This document shows, piece by piece, positions 60,054 to 64,000 of a stretch of 64,000 nt of DNA. Source of the stretch: Dictyophora rubrovolvata (lineage: Eukaryota; Basidiomycota; Agaricomycetes; Phallales; Phallaceae); contig CP114119.1 in NCBI GenBank assembly GCA_029959195.1, forward strand, positions 1,736,001 through 1,800,000. Direction: 5' to 3'. How positions within the stretch are numbered: position 1 is the first letter of the stretch; every line of letters starts with the position of its first letter. The translations under genes were made by a program, and so were the position numbers. The notes beneath the pieces are model-generated. The model was given only the letters and a program-made list of their open reading frames with translations, made no database searches and was not told the DNA's origin.

Positions 60054-61420
60054 ATGGGTATTGGTACAACCATTGTCAACTCCTCAAACTACGAGGTCCA
60101 ACTCCTATGCTCAACACAATGCTTATTGGGCGAAGGTCCAGTTCAGACAGCCTCCTTTTGTAAAGGTTCATACTGAGTCGTTCTTAGGACCTTTATATGA
60201 CCCTCAGACGTCGACTCTTCATTTCGTCGATATCATTAGGCATCAGGTTATCTTCTCATTTCATTTGTTTTGTTGTTTTTTTGCATTCGCTGACAATGAT
60301 CACGGGCGTTTTGTTTGATTAGATCCTTCATTATAATACGGTGAACCATGAATTAACCGTAGATCAATTTGACAAACCGATAAGCTGTCTTGCCTTTCGC
60401 TCCAGTGGCTCTGGCGTAAGCAAATCAACCAATTCATGTACAAAGCGGGTCCTCCTTCTTTCAAAATTGATTTCTTTTTATTTTATTCATAGTTTGCAGT
60501 CGCTGCTGAGAAAGGGTTTGCCCTGGTGGAGTACGAGAATGGGGTGCCTTGTTTACGGTACATTTCCGAACCTCTTCCTAAAGAGCAACAGCCCTATACA
60601 CGGTTCAATGACGGTGCTTGTGATCCTCGTGGTCGTTTTTTGGCCGGGACGCTCTTTCATAAAGAAGAACCCCATTTCAGCGGTTCATTGTATAGTTATG
60701 ATCCGGAAACCAATATATGCAAGCTATTGGATAGTGAAGATATCACGGTAATTCAGCTAACACATGATCGAATTGCATCATACATACTCACTTGAATGAT
60801 AGGACTCCAATGGTTTAGGTTGGAGCCAAGACGGCAAAATATTGTTTGTCGCTGTTTTAGAGATGAAGAATACACATGTATATTGACGTGTTGAATCCTT
60901 TTTTTTGGCAGATACTTCACAAATTCGTTTCTGAATCGAATATATGCTTATGATTATGACGTCGACACGGGGAACGTCTCAAATCGGCGAATTTTCGTGG
61001 ATGCCCTGGCGGAAGGACTGCCGCCGGGAACTTTCTGCGACGGATTATGTTTTGATGATGAAGGTGGATCATGGTCTGCTCGATGGAACGGTGGTTGTGT
61101 TGCGAGATTTCGGTCCGATGGTACACTTGATTTCACGATTCCGATTCCGGGAGCTTTAAATGTGACGGCGTGTACGTTTGGAGGTTAGTAAACTCCAATG
61201 ACTCGACCCTTTACGTTCTTAATTTAAACGCAGTTTTTCTTATAAACCCTTAGGTCCGAACAATGATATACTCTACGTGACAACAGCCCGGTGTGGGTGC
61301 ATACCTGGTTTGGGTGACCCAGCAGAACAAGAACAATACCCTAATTCCGGAGACCTTTTTCTGGTGGATCTCAAGGGACAATTCCGCGGAGGAATGTGGC
61401 GACACAAATTTGGAGGATAA
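60054..61420 (+). CDS. SMP-30/gluconolactonase-family beta-propeller protein
   Basis: Seven or so exons, beginning 60054-60135, 60188-60246, 60323-60415 and 60493-60747. Joined sequence reads CSTQCLLGEGPLYDPQTST, then LHFVDI, the family opening with the catalytic Glu (LGEGP). TRFNDGACDPRGRFLAGTL follows (Asn and Asp metal ligands), then DSNGLGWSQDGKILYFTNS, FCDGLCFDDEGGSWSARWNG (Asp ligand) and LYVTTA. It is a six-bladed propeller using Ca or Zn to open sugar lactones in many members. The true substrate is unknown. Without a signal peptide, it is likely cytosolic. Convergent with the Atos gene. Confidence 0.92.
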
Positions 61421-61568
61421 AAAAATGTCATGTTGTATTGCAGAGTTGTTTGTTAGACTTGTCAGGGTATACTTCATAACAAATGGGTCTCGAAAGAGTT
61501 ATGTATGTACTTTACTAAAAAAACGTGCGGAATACAGAGAATAATAGACAGCGAAATCAAGGAGCAAG

Positions 61569-62908
61569 TCATCGAGAAGTATTGACGTCTTCAGGTTGCC
61601 AGTCGTAGTATTTGTCATAACCCCCTTCGTTTTCTGCTCGCACCATCTCTTCTTCATCTGGAATCCGACTGGCAAAAACAAGACGGATTTCCCCGGAAAG
61701 GAAAATCTTGCGGGGATCTGTCATTGAAGAACTTCGGGTAAATTTTCGGCGTGAGGTGCCGAAAAGACTGCCTTCGTTGGCACTGTGACTAGAAATTTCT
61801 CCATCGTCGCTTTCGTCCACTGTATCAGGTTCGATATTCGATGTCATAGATGTCATTCCGAACTTTGAAAATGTAGTTCTGTGTGTTGAGGTCTGACCCG
61901 CGGAATGGGCACGGGGACGACCGGCCATACGTGTCGGCGGGCAGACGAATTTCAGGTGTACTGCGTAGCGAATGACCTCTTTAATAATGGCCGTGTGATC
62001 CTTGTCTTCATCCCTGTTGTCCTTATTACTATTGTCATTATTGTTATGAGACACGGTGGTAGCCGACGCAGGAGCATTAACATCTGATTGCGATTGATGG
62101 GGGTCAATCGTAGCTTCACCATACCATAGACGTCGAATAGGGGCTTGCGTTGCTGGCGGCATATCCGTCAAGTCATAAGGAAGGACGAGTATTTTCATAA
62201 CCGTCCCAAGCTGATTCTTGATGACGAGCTGGACTTGACCTTTAGGGGGTACACGATAACCGCCTTCGGCTTGGAACATCTTTGTCTGTAATTGAGGTGC
62301 ATCATCAAGGTCGACAGAGCCGACCCAAGGACCTGACAGATCATAAAAACAAGCTTCAAATGGTATATGAACTTTTGGAGGAACGAAGAAATTTCGAAAC
62401 GGGGGGAGAGATTTGATGGATAAGGTCAGGGTAAATAAGCTGGGTGGTGAGGCAGGACCTGACATTCGACCGGAGAGTAAGGCATGCTTATATGAACCAA
62501 AAAGAGGCGAAGAAGCTGGGGATACCGGAGCGGAGACATCGTCAAGAGTACGATGGGAGAAGCGACGGCGACGACGAGAAGAGGAAGAACGAGAAAGAGA
62601 AGGGGTGGAGGCTCCAGATGATGGACCACTAGCGTTGTTATGACCGTTCGGGTCGTCGGAAGAGAGCGAGGTGGTCTCTATAGGAGTGAGTCGCAGAGAC
62701 TCGATATTGAGCTCCCTGGCGAGGGGACTGGGATCTAGCCAAAAACGAAATCAAAATGAAATCAAAAGGTTTGATTGAGATTTTGTGATGCGACTTTTGT
62801 TATTTTCAGTATAATTAGAACGAGAAAGTAGAATTACGGACTGAGTGTTCGCTGCACAGGATCATGAGGAGCTAAAACCCGACCAGACAAATGCGAGAAA
62901 TGAGGCAT
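61569..62908 (-). CDS. Atos-domain protein (ATOSA/ATOSB, formerly FAM214, homologue)
   Basis: Two exons (62908-62842, 62734-61569) give 410 aa. After a Ser/Arg-rich start (MPHFSHLSGRVLAPHD; SSSSRRRRFSHR), the Atos/DUF4210 core opens with GSYKHALLSGRMSGPASPPS. FEACFYDLSG and the very conserved GGYRVPPKGQVQLVIKNQLG follow. TVMKILVLPYDLTDMPPATQ and, after an Asn/Asp insert, RYAVHLKFVC and IFLSGEIRLVFASRIPDEEE close the domain. In Drosophila, Atossa is a nuclear regulator in macrophages; fungal members are linked to chromosome segregation or meiosis in databases, but with little direct evidence. Residue FxRQR of the animal core is changed here to APIRRLWYG. Confidence 0.88.
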
Positions 62909-63627
62909 TTTGGAAAGGACGAAAAGGAAGCGAAATTGAGAGCTGACACGACACTATAGCGTGGTGCTGAAGAGCCATGGAGCTGGGAGAAGGGGAGTCG
63001 GAATAAAATAGCTCATTACATAAGCATAACCCTATGCATTTGTGTATTGGCATGGGCGCCGGTGGGTGTCGATGAACCGCCACGCCGTCAACTCGAAGAT
63101 CTGGTTCTAGTCTAAAATGCATACTATATTTTGAGACATAAACTAGATCTAGTTCCAATCACAATACCGTATGTATAACTTGGAGTTTTTTTTTTGAAAA
63201 ATATGGCAGGAAGCCAGCTTTCTCAGCACTGGAGTACTTTTTCAGATGGGGACCCTTTTTCTAATAATAGGTTCTGTCTATATGTTCTTTTAATTGTTCA
63301 ATTATAATCACAGTGTCTTCTATTACGAAGGTACATACCAAAGTACCTGGAAGCGTCGCCTATGGAGGGTGCCCTAAGAACGTGCCCAGGAGGCTGTCAA
63401 CTGGCATGTCACGACGGTATGGCTTCAACCGGGTTATCAATGGTCTAGCTTCTTCGAGTCAATTTTGTTCGTTCTAGATTTTATATCGTAGAGAAGGAAG
63501 AGTTTACATTGGTTATCTTTACGTTCAAGTTCTTTAACCGCTCAACACCGTATATTACACGTAATGTCAACAACTTTCAGTTCTTCTAAATCGTTCGGAA
63601 CTACTAGCATCAAAAGCACGAAAATCT
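62909..63627. other. Intergenic region upstream of the Atos gene
   Basis: About 720 bp. It should include the Atos promoter and the 3' end of the edge gene. A 98-codon minus frame at 62862-63158 overlaps the Atos start and is read as spurious. The minus frame at 63542-63760 covers part of the edge gene in another frame. Confidence 0.45.
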
Positions 63628-64000
63628 TTAGAAAGTAGCTTGGATATGGGCACAGGCTAAATGAGTGGCATCCGCATTGTAAACGTCCATTTTTACATCG
63701 TAGCTTCCTGGAGTCGCGGGTTATACATTTCAGATTGAGGTACAGAAAACGCGGCTTCACTAACCTTTCAGTTCGCTAGGGATGTTAAGGCTTCCTGTGA
63801 CATCAAAATAACCGGAATTAATTGGACAATGCGCATTATTTATTCTGGGGAAAAAGTATGTCAGCTTGAAAGTGCGACTTCTACGTATATGGTACTACGT
63901 GCTCAGAGCAAACTGAGGGGCGTCCTGGAACTGGAAAGGGTCCGTAGCCAGATGTTCCAAGAGAAAGCTCAGCCCATGCGCCGTTCTGGGAGAACTTTTA
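63628..64000 (-). CDS. ML/NPC2-type lipid-binding protein, 3' part only (tentative)
   Basis: Partial: the 5' end is beyond the window. Three exons on the minus strand are inferred: about 63985-63899, one ending near 63772, and the last ending at stop 63628. The joined segments are NGAWAELSLGTSGYGPF with VCSEH, then NNAHCPINSGYFDVTGSLNI and PSELKGSYDVKMDVYNADAT, then HLACAHIQATF. The spaced Cys residues, the CPIN/CP-motif and the ending (P...G.Y.V.....N.D...L.C......F) match the end of ML-domain proteins such as NPC2 and fungal phosphatidylglycerol/phosphatidylinositol transfer proteins. The first of the two introns would be only about 34 nt, so that join is uncertain. Confidence 0.5.

Overview
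This window looks like nuclear DNA of a filamentous basidiomycete, probably an agaricomycete mushroom. The evidence is a dense set of about 30 protein genes in both orientations. Most are cut by many short introns (roughly 35-100 nt), and intergenic gaps are small. The gene content is fungal: Sur7/PalI, RSC9, GT32, MTC1, AIM6, LTV1. Families well known from animals but kept in basidiomycetes are also present: BTG/Tob, Yippee, Atos, COP9 signalosome CSN6 and CSN7. I saw no rRNA, tRNA, CRISPR, transposon or virus-derived element. The species cannot be told from the sequence alone.

Layout. 0.5-10.9 kb: MTC1-like protein; mitochondrial-type holo-ACP synthase; Yippee zinc protein; a small unknown protein; a Ras-type GTPase in a pyrimidine-rich stretch; peroxisomal membrane protein PXMP4; chromatin-remodelling subunit RSC9. 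11.2-20 kb: a 1.7k-residue disordered protein resembling PRRC2/BAT2, the complex I 30-kDa subunit and a BTG/Tob-domain protein, all on the minus strand. 20.7-32.3 kb: U2 snRNP A', a GT32 glycosyltransferase, CSN6, MCM5, CSN7 and LTV1. 32.3-34.1 kb: the emptiest gene-poor stretch. 34-42 kb: a C2H2 transcription factor, two membrane proteins, SEC61-gamma and a long intronless PPR-like mitochondrial protein. 42-55 kb: glycine decarboxylase P-protein, a GNAT acetyltransferase, a PalI/Sur7 tetraspan protein, a secretory-pathway agmatinase-family enzyme and elongation factor eEF2. 56-64 kb: AIM6, mitochondrial ribosomal protein bL17m, mitochondrial acyl carrier protein, an SMP-30/gluconolactonase, an Atos-domain protein, and the 3' end of an ML/NPC2-type lipid-binding protein running off the right edge.

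Functional links: the holo-ACP synthase (2.2 kb) would be expected to charge the mitochondrial ACP (59 kb). Mitochondrial ACP feeds lipoate synthesis and is a complex I subunit, and the glycine-cleavage P-protein acts on a lipoylated partner. CSN6 and CSN7 flank MCM5. These are known pathway links. I do not claim the window is an operon-like cluster.

The most unusual signal is gene architecture. A 2-nt internal exon is needed to restore the effector loop of the Ras gene. eEF2 begins with a 5-nt coding exon followed by a 14-nt exon and a GC-AG intron. SEC61-gamma ends in 15-nt and 13-nt exons. Two further introns, in the GT32 gene and CSN7, appear to use GC donors. All gene models were built by eye from splice consensus, reading frame and family conservation. 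Spans are start codon to stop codon, introns included.
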